From: Marasmius tenuissimus
Lineage: Eukaryota; Basidiomycota; Agaricomycetes; Agaricales; Marasmiaceae
NCBI GenBank assembly: GCA_029532415.1
Contig: JAQOTA010000019.1
Span: 124,001-188,000, forward strand
DNA length: 64,000 nucleotides
Direction: 5' to 3'
Below, piece by piece: positions 53,271-64,000 of the stretch. A program made the position numbers and the translations under genes. The notes beneath the pieces are model-generated. The model worked only from the letters and a program-made list of their open reading frames with translations. It was not told the origin of the DNA and did not search any database. The number at the start of each line of letters is the position of its first letter. Position 1 is the stretch's first letter.

Positions 53271-55270
53271 GACACTGAAGGGGAGATGGCGATGGTAGGG
53301 TAGAGACTCGAGAGAACCGACAGGGGAAAACCCAAACCTATATCCAGTGCCTCGTGAGATATGTAGTGTGATGCTCCTCTACTCAGCCTTCTAATCTCCG
53401 CCTATGACTCGAGATTGCTGTTCATGGTGATGTACACGAGGCTTGATGGGAAAAGAGCGCACCAGCCACTGGTGCAACGAGCTTCGAGTGAAGTGACCTC
53501 GGTCGCGGATGGGTATTGAACCGGCGTAAAGCATCGAAATCGAGTTCAGGAAATGTTTGTGTAGTTACAAGAGCTCCGATATTCCGTTAGGATTCGCTCA
53601 CATTTGGTACATGCCCCCGTGAGAACCTCATATATGCTGTTAAAGCCAGCACACACCGAACCGCATGTTGGCTATGTTTCAGCCACAGGAACTATGAGAA
53701 TCATCAGAAACAAGATTTTTCCATCAGTAAGCCACTACTTGCTTGTTGGGCAAAAACACGTAATCCGATGAGAGAAAGGTAGACCTCTGTGTCAATCACA
53801 GATCTTCGGCGGCGACACCTGGCAGCATTGACACAAGAGCGGTTGAAGCGCCATCAGGCTTCATGGGACTTGCATATTGCTGTGAACAAGATATATTATC
53901 ACATTCCACAGTACTGACGCCCAAACAATCAAGGCACCACCGAGGAGAGAAAATAGAAGTTGGAGTTCTCAGAGCGCCTACAAGACCAAATGTGAGGGGC
54001 ACACGAGCTGTATAGCTGTAACGCACAGCAAATCAACGTTGAAACCGTCAAACGTCGCGAGAACGAGGGAGGAATTCGAAGCGGTAGGAATCTATAGGCC
54101 GGAAAGACATTTGCTCGTGTGTATAGACGCGAGAGGAAAATGGAGGAACCGTACATAATATTGAAGGAATGTCTCGCCTGAGTGGAAAGACAACACTGAG
54201 AGTGCTGAAAGCATAGGCTAAGCTCCTATTGATAAGCATAGAAACACTGCTGCCATACTCCGCTGTGCTACACCAGGAGCATCTCAGAAGGTTTGAAGGT
54301 ACAACTTACGGCAGTTGGTAGATTGGAAAAGTCTCACGAGGGTCCCTCGAGCGAGTAGGTGGAGTAGAAAATCAAGTGGCAATCGTATAAGGAAGGGAGG
54401 GAAACGATTGAGCTATTTCTAGTCCTGTTTACGCGCAGGACCTACGTGGTGTTCCTCTGTTGATCCTTGCGAGTATCCAGAGCGGTAGTCAGGGGAAAAT
54501 GGTAATCGGTACCGTTTCCGAGTTTCATGGACGGGATAACAGAGTTTTGAATCAATGGCAAATCGGTGTGAAGAGGACGCAATGCAGGGCCCTGGTGTGG
54601 AACCAATCGAGAAACGGTCAAACGAAATGCACCATACTTAGAGCCCGTATTTAGCCAAACCTAAGTTACCACCATCCTCCAAGCCTCCCGTTACAAGGAC
54701 AAATACAGCAAGTCAATCAGTTGCGAGAGAACCAATGTCGTCAATCCGAAACCAGAAATTGTGCATCGACCAAACCAATCGTCGGCGGCGCAGAATGAAA
54801 ACTACGACGACAATCCGCAGTACTGACGTCCAAATGACCAAAGTACCACACACAAGAACGAAAACAAACCTTATAGCTCCCCTAGCAAGCCTACGAGTCG
54901 AGATGTACAGTGAGGAAAACGAGCTGTAGACCCGCAACGTACAAGAGATTGACGTTGAAACCGCGAAGGGGAAAACGGAACAAATTTTAAATGAGATCAA
55001 AATGATACCTCACCTGAGCGAGTGGACAACAACCAAAGTACTGGAAGCACAGACCAAATTGCTATTGATAAGCGTAGAAACGATGTCGCTGTACTCCGTT
55101 GTGCCCTGTAACGATCAAGGGTACAACCTACAGTGGTTGTTGGAGTAGAAAAGTCTCCTGTGATCGGGAAACACCGGGAGGAATAAAACTGCGGAAGGTC
55201 CAATAGTTTCACAAGCCTCGCCTTGACCAAGTACGAGAAATAGTGATTCAAGTGGAAGGGAGAAAGGAAA
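53271..55270. other. Block upstream of A3 with two related subunits
   Basis: 53271-54250 matches the block upstream of A2. 54710-55260 matches the blocks upstream of A1 and A4. Both subunits contain CAGTACTGACG followed by C/T-variable CCAAA, and both lead to a GTTGAAACCG motif, so they appear to be diverged copies of one unit. Minus-strand frames (for example 54713-55000) can encode the hydrophobic segment FVFVLVCGTLVIWTSVLRI, but coding is not conserved cleanly. The donor-like GTGAGG of two copies is GCGAGA in the 54.2-kb copy. Confidence 0.45.
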
Positions 55271-58200
55271 TCAAGTTATTCCTGATTATATGTGCGCCCA
55301 GCACCTACGGATTTTCTTTTCCAAATCATCCTTGAGAATATCCGGTTACGCGATGGTCAACATAGAAATGATAATCGGGATTGGTTCCGAGTCCTATAGC
55401 CGAGACAACGAAGCTTTCAATCAACGGCGAAAACAAACGGGAAGAGAAAACCATGCAGAACAAATAGGAATATATCGAGCTAGATTCAAAGGGTAACGCA
55501 CCATACAGCCTAAACCCAGCTTATTATTCTTTCTTTTCATCTCCAAAATTCGCCGATGATGTTGTTGACTGGAGGAGAACAGAGTCAGGCAGGGGTTGGT
55601 CTTGTATTGATTTAGGACAAGCTACCCTATAAGTTACGAGCTGTACCAGAGACAGGAAGCATGAATTCTGCTATCGCCCTGGAATCTGTCCAGTAAATGT
55701 TCGAATGACGGTCAGCAGGCTCGCGGAACGCTCAGGCCGCTTTGATTCACCATAGCAAAACTTGTGCTTTCAAAAAGGAAAGGGCCACTCAAGCAGAGAG
55801 CTCTGTGAAATGAGCATGGTTTAGCCAATGCGTAGGAACGAAGAACCATTGCCGAGAAGACGCATAGAGCATCGAGGGTCGGGTTTAAGGAGGATGGCCA
55901 GGGCACCGCCACCGGAAAATTCCCATGCGCGTCAACATCGGTAACGGCGGCGGCTCTCATACATCAACCACAACCATCGTCAACCAACGACGACGAAATC
56001 ATTCCATCCTCCTCAATTTTCTACTCAGAGCATGCCTCTTTGAAGAACACTTACTTATTCTCCCGTCTCTTTGGTCAGATATAGAGAAAAGACGAATACA
56101 GGGCTACTTGTGAGAAGTCTACCGTGTCAGTAAGTGACAAACTTGTTGAATAACTTTCCAAGCTGAGTTGCTCCTATTCAAAGGACCGAGATGGGGCGTA
56201 AATTAAAAGACTTGAGGCTCAATGTTATGCTGGGAAAGCAGGGGAAGGGGGACACAGTCACCGTGCGTATGGCCTTCATCGATTCATCGTTCACCAGATC
56301 CTCATCTGAAATTCACAGCGCCAAGATATTTGGAGTACCGCCTTACAAGTCGACTTTCTTTACCGCTTACGTCGCCGTCATTCACAAGTGTCTTTACGCT
56401 CCGTCGGAAGTGATCCTCGTGGTCGAGGTGATTGTCAATGCATCCTCCTTGAAGACTATAACAGTGTGATCCTGGAAGGGATATAGACCTAGATTTGGAG
56501 GCAAGGAGGCAAAAACACAACCGGTCGTGACGAAAAAACGTGACAGTTGCGCCGTACCATGGTCCCCATCATACAGCATCCGACATCCGACCCCCTGCCA
56601 CACTTTCGAGAGGGAGAACCCTCAAACTATCGCTCTTTGAACCACATTTGATCACCCTCGATGCTATCCCTTCGACTGGCGTCCCTTCGCGACCATTGAA
56701 ATATTGACAGTCTCATAAACATCGTTGGCGTCATCTACCCTCCCTCATCGTCACCATCCATATCCCGGGCGCTCTTCCCCTCACGGCTTAGGAAAGGTTT
56801 TCTTACAGCTACGGCTCAGCTCCCCTCGAGACACGAATACCATTTCGAGGTGATGAATACATGTGTACGCTTGGGAGGATCAAGCGCCGAAGCGCAGTGT
56901 GGTAGGGTGATCCCGCTCGATCTACGTCGATGTTATTCGTTCACCTTGTTTGTTCTCAGTCAGTGCTCGGCCCTCAAGCCCTCAATGGGTTGATTCTAGA
57001 GACCGGTCAGAATCGCGATGCTGCCGTAGCTTTTGGAGAAGTATCCATCACAACTCAAAATAAGGTCTGGTGAAAGAGTTCTGCGAGGCCGGGGTCAAAC
57101 AGAAAGTAGGTGACCTACGCTCAGAGAAAGGCAAATTCGACTTTTCGATGTGGTGCGTTGAATCTCGATATCTCCCCCTTCTGATGCTTATGACCACATG
57201 TGCTCAGAGATTTTGTCACGACGCCCAAAGCAGACTGCCTCTCTTCAAGTTTACCATCGCATCTCTCGAATTCAACTCTCCTCGAAGCGATGCACCACGT
57301 ATCCTCCATCAATTCACCCATATCCTATACCATTCTTGATGATCGTTGGAACGCCTGCAGGCAAACCAGCGATCGGTGATGTGGAATGACCTCCGTTAGA
57401 TCCTCTCACAACGAAAGGATAGGTCACTCGGAAGGAGGGTCGTCTAACTTCCGAATACCCTCGGCCGTACTTCCCATCTCCGACCTCCTCTGACTTTCAC
57501 TCTCGTGGGTGGTAACCGGCACTACCACCCTCAATTCCTGGCTACCACCACCGATATCTCGGGCGCTCTTTCTCTCACGAGCTGCCCGAAGCCCTCATAC
57601 AGCTCTACCAAAGAAGTGCTGGGGATGTAGCTGCTCCGTCGGTTCTGTAATCCGGGGTGTAGGTTTAGGAGGATTAGGCGCCGGTACAGGATGGCGTCAA
57701 ATCAGTATGTCGAGCTTTCTCGATTCGATCTGGGGTGTTGTATGCTAACAGCTTTCTTAGCTGCAGCATCCGGTTTGTATGCTCGTTCCTGGATTACCAG
57801 TGTCGGCCTCAAGTAGATATCGGCTTTGGTAGGGGAAAGAATTCAAGTTCAGACGAAATGATGCTAAAGTCGCAGGGATATCATTAGGTTGACTTCACCT
57901 TCTTCCTTGTCGCCACATATATCTGTCTGACGGAACATTTGACACAGGGTTGTACTAGAGCAGCGGTATATGGGAGAAAGCAAAATACCTCTCCAAATAT
58001 CGTGGCTTCATGGGGGGCGTTGCTTTCATGCGGTTGATTCACGAGATTCCAGAGCCAGAGGTTGTGGATTTGTCCTCAGTAAGCATTCGGTCGCTCGAGC
58101 GAATATCTGGTGCTCCCTCACCGGTATGCTCAAGCGGAAGCGGAAAGAGCCTCGAGTTGTATTGGCGGAGGCCCTGACGAGGCTAAGAGAAGGACTTTAC

Positions 58201-59414
58201 TTCGCCGTACGTCCATTCCTTTACTGCCTCCATCGATAGGTTGTGCTCACAGATCTCCTGCATGCAGGCTATCGTTCCCCTCGCCGTCTGCGCTGCGAGC
58301 ACTGGGGTTTTTGCCACCAACAGCATCTACGATCCTTACTGGGCATCCTACCCTCCGTGCTCCTGATCGCTTTAATCCTGTATGCACTCATATTTACCCC
58401 TTTCCTTTCCTCTCGGTGGTTGGCACCACAATCCGTTTGACCGTCGGTATCCTTCATTTTCCGGCGAACAGGTTTGAAACCCTGGGCGCTCTGTTACCCA
58501 AAACTCGCACTCGGCTGCCATCCAGTTTCACGGAACGCTTGCTGCGGAACCGGTACTTCGTTAGTATTTGAAGTGAGGATGTAAGGCTGGGTGAAACAAG
58601 CGCCTGGAGGAATGTGCGATGTAAGTATCTTCGTGACTCGATCCTACTCCACTTTTCACTAATAGTGCCTTCTTTTGACTATAGCAGACCAAACTCGAGG
58701 CTCCGATTATATTTCGTCTACGTTGTACCCATCAGGCTGTCTTTGGCGTACGGTATGTGATCCGATTTAGCCCTCTGTTGTTCGTTATCGCTGATTCGTC
58801 TCTTCCCGGTAGTACAGACGGATAATCAACTTCTTCGAATGGTCGGAATATCCGGGTGTATGGATGAACCTCAGACGACTGATTAGATGGAGGAATGTTA
58901 GTTAAACCGACATGGACGTCGTGGTGTATGTGGAATATAGTCGTCACTTTACATCAAGTACTCGAAACAACTGGTTGTTAGACCTCTAACCATACGGATC
59001 ACTTCCGACTTGCGTCTAAGGAGACACAAAGTCGCGGTCCTCACTGCATCCGTAATCTGAACTAAAACCAGACAAGCAATTCATTTGGAGCCATGACTAT
59101 CTGTCGGAGTCAAACGAGGCAAGTCAATGGAGTAGGGGGGGAGTAGCGGTATGATCGCCTTGACTTTGGGTCCCGTACTCGCTTTTGGCGGGGCAGCCTG
59201 GCCTGTAATATAGCAAGGGCTTGGTCGTCTACTCGTACTGCTTGAAGTGGTGCCGCAGCGGAGGGAATGAGAAGCTCGGTCGAACTAGGGTGATGGCTGA
59301 AGACGTGGGCGATATGTTCGCCCAACAACGCGAGATGGCATAAACATTCCTTTTCATGCTGTCTCCAATATTCCAAGTAATGATGACTTACATCTCCAGG
59401 TATAAGGAGCCCTC
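55271..59414. other. Stretch with no confident gene
   Basis: Short frames only, for example 92 codons at 56191-56469 plus and 153 codons at 58110-58571 plus. A plus-strand exon-like stretch after a TGCAG acceptor near 58268 reads AIVPLAVCAASTGVFATNSI, like the start of a secreted protein, but I could not continue it. Degenerate copies of a GATATC-GGCGCTCTT motif lie near 56759 and 57553. Confidence 0.35.
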
Positions 59415-60138
59415 TGACATAATGGTCGTGGTGATCGCTGCCGATAATCACCCACTCACGGCACCCCCCACGGCAACCACCCTTTGTTGGCCACTATAAT
59501 CGATATCCCCAGCGCTCTTCCTTTCACGAGCAGCAATACGGTGGTCCCCAACTCAAGCCGAGCTTTTTTGGACTCCGGATGTATATTCGTCACTCGGGAG
59601 TGAAGCATACGATGTGTACTATTAGACGCCCGTACGCATTTTTCGCTTTTTATCTAATGCTGACCGCTGATCGGTACCCTCATTTGCTCGTGAGCCTCGG
59701 TATAGACGTGGATTGGACCAAAAAGGACGTGTCTTTATGATTACTCCTGCAATGACCCCAGTTTTATCCTTGTACGTCCTACGTCTCTTTTACTTGTTCA
59801 GGGTGATTTCCAAACATATACTCCATAGTTTTATTTTTGATCGAAACTTTACCGGCTTGAGAAGTGCTTGACACGACTGACCCACCATCAAATGATGCAG
59901 GCTGAGAGGGCTTTGACTATGCGCCGAAACATCAAAAGTGTACAATGTTTTCGTCGGGTACAAATTGAAGCAAACCATAAACCACTGCACACACACTCGG
60001 TACATATGGTCTAAATAGTACATACAGATCGTCTATGCGGGTATTGGCTACTTGTAGCTCGCCACAGGTATTATACATACACTGTCGGGAGTTCAGTACA
60101 CAGTTAGAGATGTAATCGAACCAATCCATTGTACTATA
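59415..60138. repeat. Left end of the segmental duplication, copy 2
   Basis: Parallels 50031-50750. The frame seen in copy 1 is broken here by a TAA (CACTATAATCG near 59495), which suggests the motif is not coding in both copies. Confidence 0.6.
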
Positions 60139-62660
60139 TCAAACACCATCCTTCTTCCAGAGCGCCCTCAGCTTACGAAGAATACCACGCTTCGTCTTCA
60201 TCTTTCGCTGACCTATTGGCCGACGAGACTTGAAGCCAAGCTTCCCGAGTAACCTCGACCAGCGAGAACGAGGACTGCTGGGGCCTTTGGGTCTCGGTAC
60301 GTTCACGTTCAGACTCGCTACGCACAATAATGAGCAAAATCCCAGATCAAAACGAGTAGAACGGTAGGCTCACTAGCTTGATTGTGAACCCTAACAGGCT
60401 CGGCCTCCACCAGCTCTGCTCGAGTCGGTGGGCGAGAATGAGTATCTGTCGCTGGGTTGATAGATGAGTGGTCTGGCTAAGATACGAGACGTGAATGACT
60501 TACCTTCTTCGTTCGACGCCTCGTTCGGTCCTTCGCATAGTGGAAGGTTTGGTTCAGCATTGAGCTGTTCCTTGATCAGTACCTTGCTATCTGGCTCGTC
60601 CTCTCCGAATAACTCGACAAGCGAGAAAGACTCGGCTTGAAACCAGACATCGTGAGGATCATCTTGAGGTCTTGTCAGTAAGTTTGGGAATATAGAATAA
60701 TGTTTCCTACCGCATAGCAGCTCGGGATAACCGTAGTCTCGAGCGTACTGTTTACCATCCAGGTTATAATCCCTTGAGATCAAATATTGCGTAGCCGCCC
60801 TCCAGCAAGCAACCTGCCATTTTTGGCCTGCTGCTATCAGTGTCACCAGTTTTGGTACACCATATTTCTTCCAATCCTCCTCGGGGATTACGCTCTTGCC
60901 ATCGGAGTCCAGGGACCAATAGAACAACCGGTCGGGAAGAGGATAGCGTACACAATGCATGCCATTGATATGCTCGACTGGAATGGGCGGAACAAAAAGG
61001 TAGACTGGAGTGGGCTGTGTTGTGGGGTCATGTTTGAACATGCCACCTAGCATGATGCCTATCTCGTTGATGAAATCTGGGGGGACCAGATGATAAGCAA
61101 GTGACAGGCTTTGAATGAAATTTGGACTCACCGATATCACCTTTCAGGGCTTCAGGACTGTGAACAAAAGCGGTCGACTGGCTGAGATAGGCAGCAACAA
61201 CTTGAGCTGGAAGGCGCGACAAGAAAAGTCCCGCAAATTTGCCGGGCCTATGGAAATCAAAATCGATACGATGGGGAACTGTTCCAATCAGTAGAGAGCA
61301 TCCTTGGGCTAGTAGTGCACATACCCTTCTCGGAATAACTTCCATGCACGTAACGATAGAGGTTTACAAGCGAGCGTTCGGGAAAAGGTAGTGAAGGGAA
61401 GTGAGCGATGATTCCTTTCCGACGGTGTATGACAGTCCCAAAAGTTAGAAGACCATGTGGGGCAAATGGCGACAAGTACAAGGGGTAGAGGTGCGATACA
61501 CTCGCGAGTGACGCAACCAGGCACAGAAAGTCGTCGAAGTGTTGCTTTGACCAGGCGAGGATATCGGTGGCATTAAGTTGTGGATGAGTTTCTTGCCAAA
61601 GTGGGGGTAGTCGAAAAAACTGCGAAAGCTGAATCTGCTCCATTGATAGATCAGAGGCAGGTACGATGTCGTACTGCCATGAAAGAGTTTTGAGATTGAA
61701 GTTCCAGTCAGAGTGCGCGAACGAAACCTATTGTACTATTATTAGCCACCCCATTTCTAAAATAGCACACTGACCGAAAATTCTGCGTCCAACGCCTTCA
61801 TCGAGGAGAACTAATGAAATTCTCAGCCAACCCCTGAGGTGGAAGAGGAGAGATGCATACCAAGGTATAACGAATGTAGCATGCCACAACGACATCCACA
61901 CATTGCTTCACGAATACGACACCATTTGCAAGCTCTATAATCTAGTCAGGATCGTAAATGCCCCTCCGCTGACAAATGTCCGTACCATCATGCGATATGA
62001 AGGCCGGCATATCAAGTCGACCCAATCCAAACACCTGAGTCCGTAAGGGTGACCTGGCCACAAGAATTAAGTGTCTATAACGTCCCCGACTCATAATTAT
62101 AACCCACCACGTGTGTGTAGACAACCCCTCATAGATCTGTTTCCAAACCTAAACCAGATGGTTATCGCGGCATCCTCAGATCGCTCGATTGAACTGACTG
62201 TTGTGACTATCTCCTTGTCTTCCTTGTTTTCTGGCTCGAAGACGAACAGTGTAAACTTGCGGCTGGAAAACTCGACCAGTTCCACACTATACGCCTTTTT
62301 ATGGATCTTCACTGTTCTGACCTCGACACGGGGTCGAAAAGGATTTGCAGACTTGACTTGCTGCTTGATGGTCATTTCCATCACGCGCGAGTAAACCTGG
62401 TTGCGCAGGATCATGTCGCCTTGCCGAATCTCCCTGAACCGATCTTGAATCGGCTATCCCAACACAAAAATTAGCTAAGACTTTGTAAACGACGAGAGGA
62501 TTGTCTGCACCATCAGCCTGTCGCGGCCCTGTCCTCGAATGCACAACGATCTCTCATCGACGAAGTTGTTCTTAATGATGATGTCCCTGTTTGCTTGATA
62601 GAATTGTTGATTTCCTTGAATTGATATACCCGCGGAGGAGCTAAACATCGTCGTCGACAT
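60139..62660 (-). CDS. Family A copy 4 (A4), intact 12-exon gene, 650 aa, function unknown
   Basis: Exons (minus strand): 62660-62511, 62453-62199, 62148-62111, 62053-61986, 61934-61861, 61810-61775, 61727-61325, 61278-61132, 61076-60711, 60662-60504, 60451-60374, 60317-60139. They sum to 1953 nt in frame (650 aa plus stop); all introns are GT-AG, 46-58 nt. Residues 1-50 are Gln/Asn-rich (QGNQQFYQANRDIIIKNN). Residues 51-170 read FREIRQGDMILRNQ, VEVRTVKIHKKAYS, WKQIYEGLS and QVFGLGRLDMPAFISHD. Their spacing loosely recalls a kinase N-lobe, but I see no HRD or DFG. HRRKGIIAHFPS lies near 308. A second conserved module (about 410-510) has PTPVYLFVPPIPVEHINGMH, LFYWSLDSDGKSVIPEEDW and GKQYARDYGYPEL. 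The tail (595-650) is very basic. From memory it resembles a large unnamed agaricomycete family; this is unverified. No signal peptide or membrane segment. Confidence 0.85.
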
Positions 62661-64000
62661 GACAGTGAAGAAGGAGAGATGGTACGGCAGCAAAAACGAC
62701 GACGGAGAAAGACCAAATTATGTATCCAGAGTCTCGTGGCATACACGATTCGTCACTGCTCTTTAACACCCACCTGTGACCCGAAATTGATCATGACGAT
62801 GCACACGGGGCTTAACTTGGAAGATCACGCTAGCCACTGGTGGCAACGAGCTTGGAGCGAGGTGGTCACGATCAGGATCGAGGGTTGAGCCGGCATTTGA
62901 GCGTTCAAAGAGGGTTTGAGAGCTCCGGTATACTGCTAGGCCAAGTAAGGCCAATTCACTCATACCTGGTATGAGAGCCTTATCTACGCTGCCAAACCCA
63001 GAACATGCGTTGAACTGCAAGTTCAACACGTTTGAGCTATATATCAGATCCTTTATGAAACAAAGTCATCACTGATTGCTAGATGACAGTGCGTTATTCA
63101 ATGAGGAAAAGGCGTACCTGCGACTGGACTAAGTGTATCGATCCCGAACATTAGTGCTGTCACCTTGTAATACAGGAACGGATAAAGCCTCATCGAACGG
63201 CACTCATCCTCACCTTGGCTGTGTGCAAGTCGAAGTGAACGGTCGGCGAGGTTGCTCCGTGCTACTTTCACCAGATTCTGAGTGACTGAACGCATGATTT
63301 GATTCCTGACCTTCTCGGTGAAGAGATGATTCCTCAAACGTATCCGACAGCACTTTGACCAGCGTGTATTCTCTGTTGTGATTGTGACCCCCCCAACGGA
63401 ACCTGATCATTGAAGACCGCTCCAAAAAACGAATAAACCATTTCCTATCAGAAGTTCGCTCAATGAGCGCCGTTCAACTTCAGCTAATCACATTAAATCA
63501 TGATCCAAGAATACCGGAAACCACACGATGAGGCAACATCGGCTTCACACAATCGGATACACGTGTTTTAAGAAAGGTGCGCACTGCGTTCATACAAGTT
63601 CATCCACATGCATACATGCATACAGCCACAAGGAGCGCCGGTATCGGTAACACGACTGTAGACATCTCTTATGCTAAATTTAAATCCGTTCTAGCAAGAT
63701 ACCCAACACCGGAGTCTCTCGATAGGTTGCACTCGCTATACCCTGCTGCTGTTTCCGAAGAAAGACCGAGAACGAGCGGGACTCCCCAATAAGTGGGCGC
63801 CGGCTGAAAGGACTCCGGCGGAAATCGCGCATGAATCGACCAAACTAATCGTCCACGGCGCAGAATGAAAACCACAACAACTTCCCGCAGTAGTGACATC
63901 CAAATGACCAAAGTATCACCCAAGAACGAAAACAAAAAGGATAGCTCACACACACAGCAAGCCTGCAAGGCCAAATGTGAGAGGAAAACAAGTTGTACAC
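62661..64000. other. Block upstream of A4
   Basis: 62890-63974 matches the block upstream of A1 (3720-5200) but lacks both MITEs found there. Minus-strand frames at 62763-63029, 63098-63337 and 63210-63425 are parallel to frames upstream of A1 (shared TEKVRNQIMR-like and SGSVDEVL-like stretches), so a decayed exon set is possible. The end of the window cuts the block, and no gene is called. Confidence 0.45.

Overview
The window looks like nuclear DNA of a filamentous Agaricomycete, most like Rhizoctonia/Thanatephorus. That placement is inferred from very short (about 45-60 nt) introns, a many-exon basidiomycete laccase, and a heavy load of LTR retrotransposons, a Tad-like LINE and TA-flanked MITEs; it was not tested by a search. 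No prokaryotic feature, CRISPR array or rRNA gene was seen.

Layout. (1) 0.6-5.8 kb: a 5'-truncated copy (A1) of a repeated gene family, hit by MITEs. (2) 7.73-16.70 kb: a complete, recent Ty3/Gypsy chromovirus on the minus strand, with 233-bp LTRs, a TAAAG target duplication and one in-frame stop in pol. (3) 17.88-20.31 kb: an intact 16-exon laccase on the plus strand (516 aa), the only recognisable enzyme gene of the host. (4) 20.3-28.6 kb: gene-poor, with an AGGCC-type imperfect repeat tract. (5) 28.65-39.51 kb: family copy A2, split by a complete Ty1/Copia element (29.205-37.930 kb, 524-bp LTRs, AACTA target duplication). (6) 41.4-46.8 kb: a LINE with intact ORF1 and ORF2 on the minus strand. 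(7) 46.8-50.0 kb: unassigned. (8) 50.75-53.27 kb: copy A3 with a nonsense codon. (9) 55.3-59.4 kb: unassigned, with a short recurring motif. (10) 60.14-62.66 kb: copy A4, the only intact member. Its 12 exons join in frame to 650 codons.

The family A copies all lie on the minus strand. A3 and A4 sit in a direct segmental duplication with a period of about 9.39 kb. Each copy is followed upstream by a related non-coding or weakly coding block. A1, A2 and A3 have each been disabled by a different event: truncation plus MITE, Copia insertion plus a stop, and a point nonsense mutation. The locus therefore reads as a birth-and-death gene cluster shaped by transposons. The function of family A is unknown; its N-terminal half loosely recalls a degenerate kinase N-lobe.

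The Gypsy and Copia insertions are young, with 1/233 and 3/524 LTR differences by eye. Each element carries one in-frame TGA where a CGA-to-TGA change would explain it; the Copia element also has a frameshift between integrase and reverse transcriptase. Gene models for the laccase and A4 were built by hand from splice signals and reading-frame continuity.
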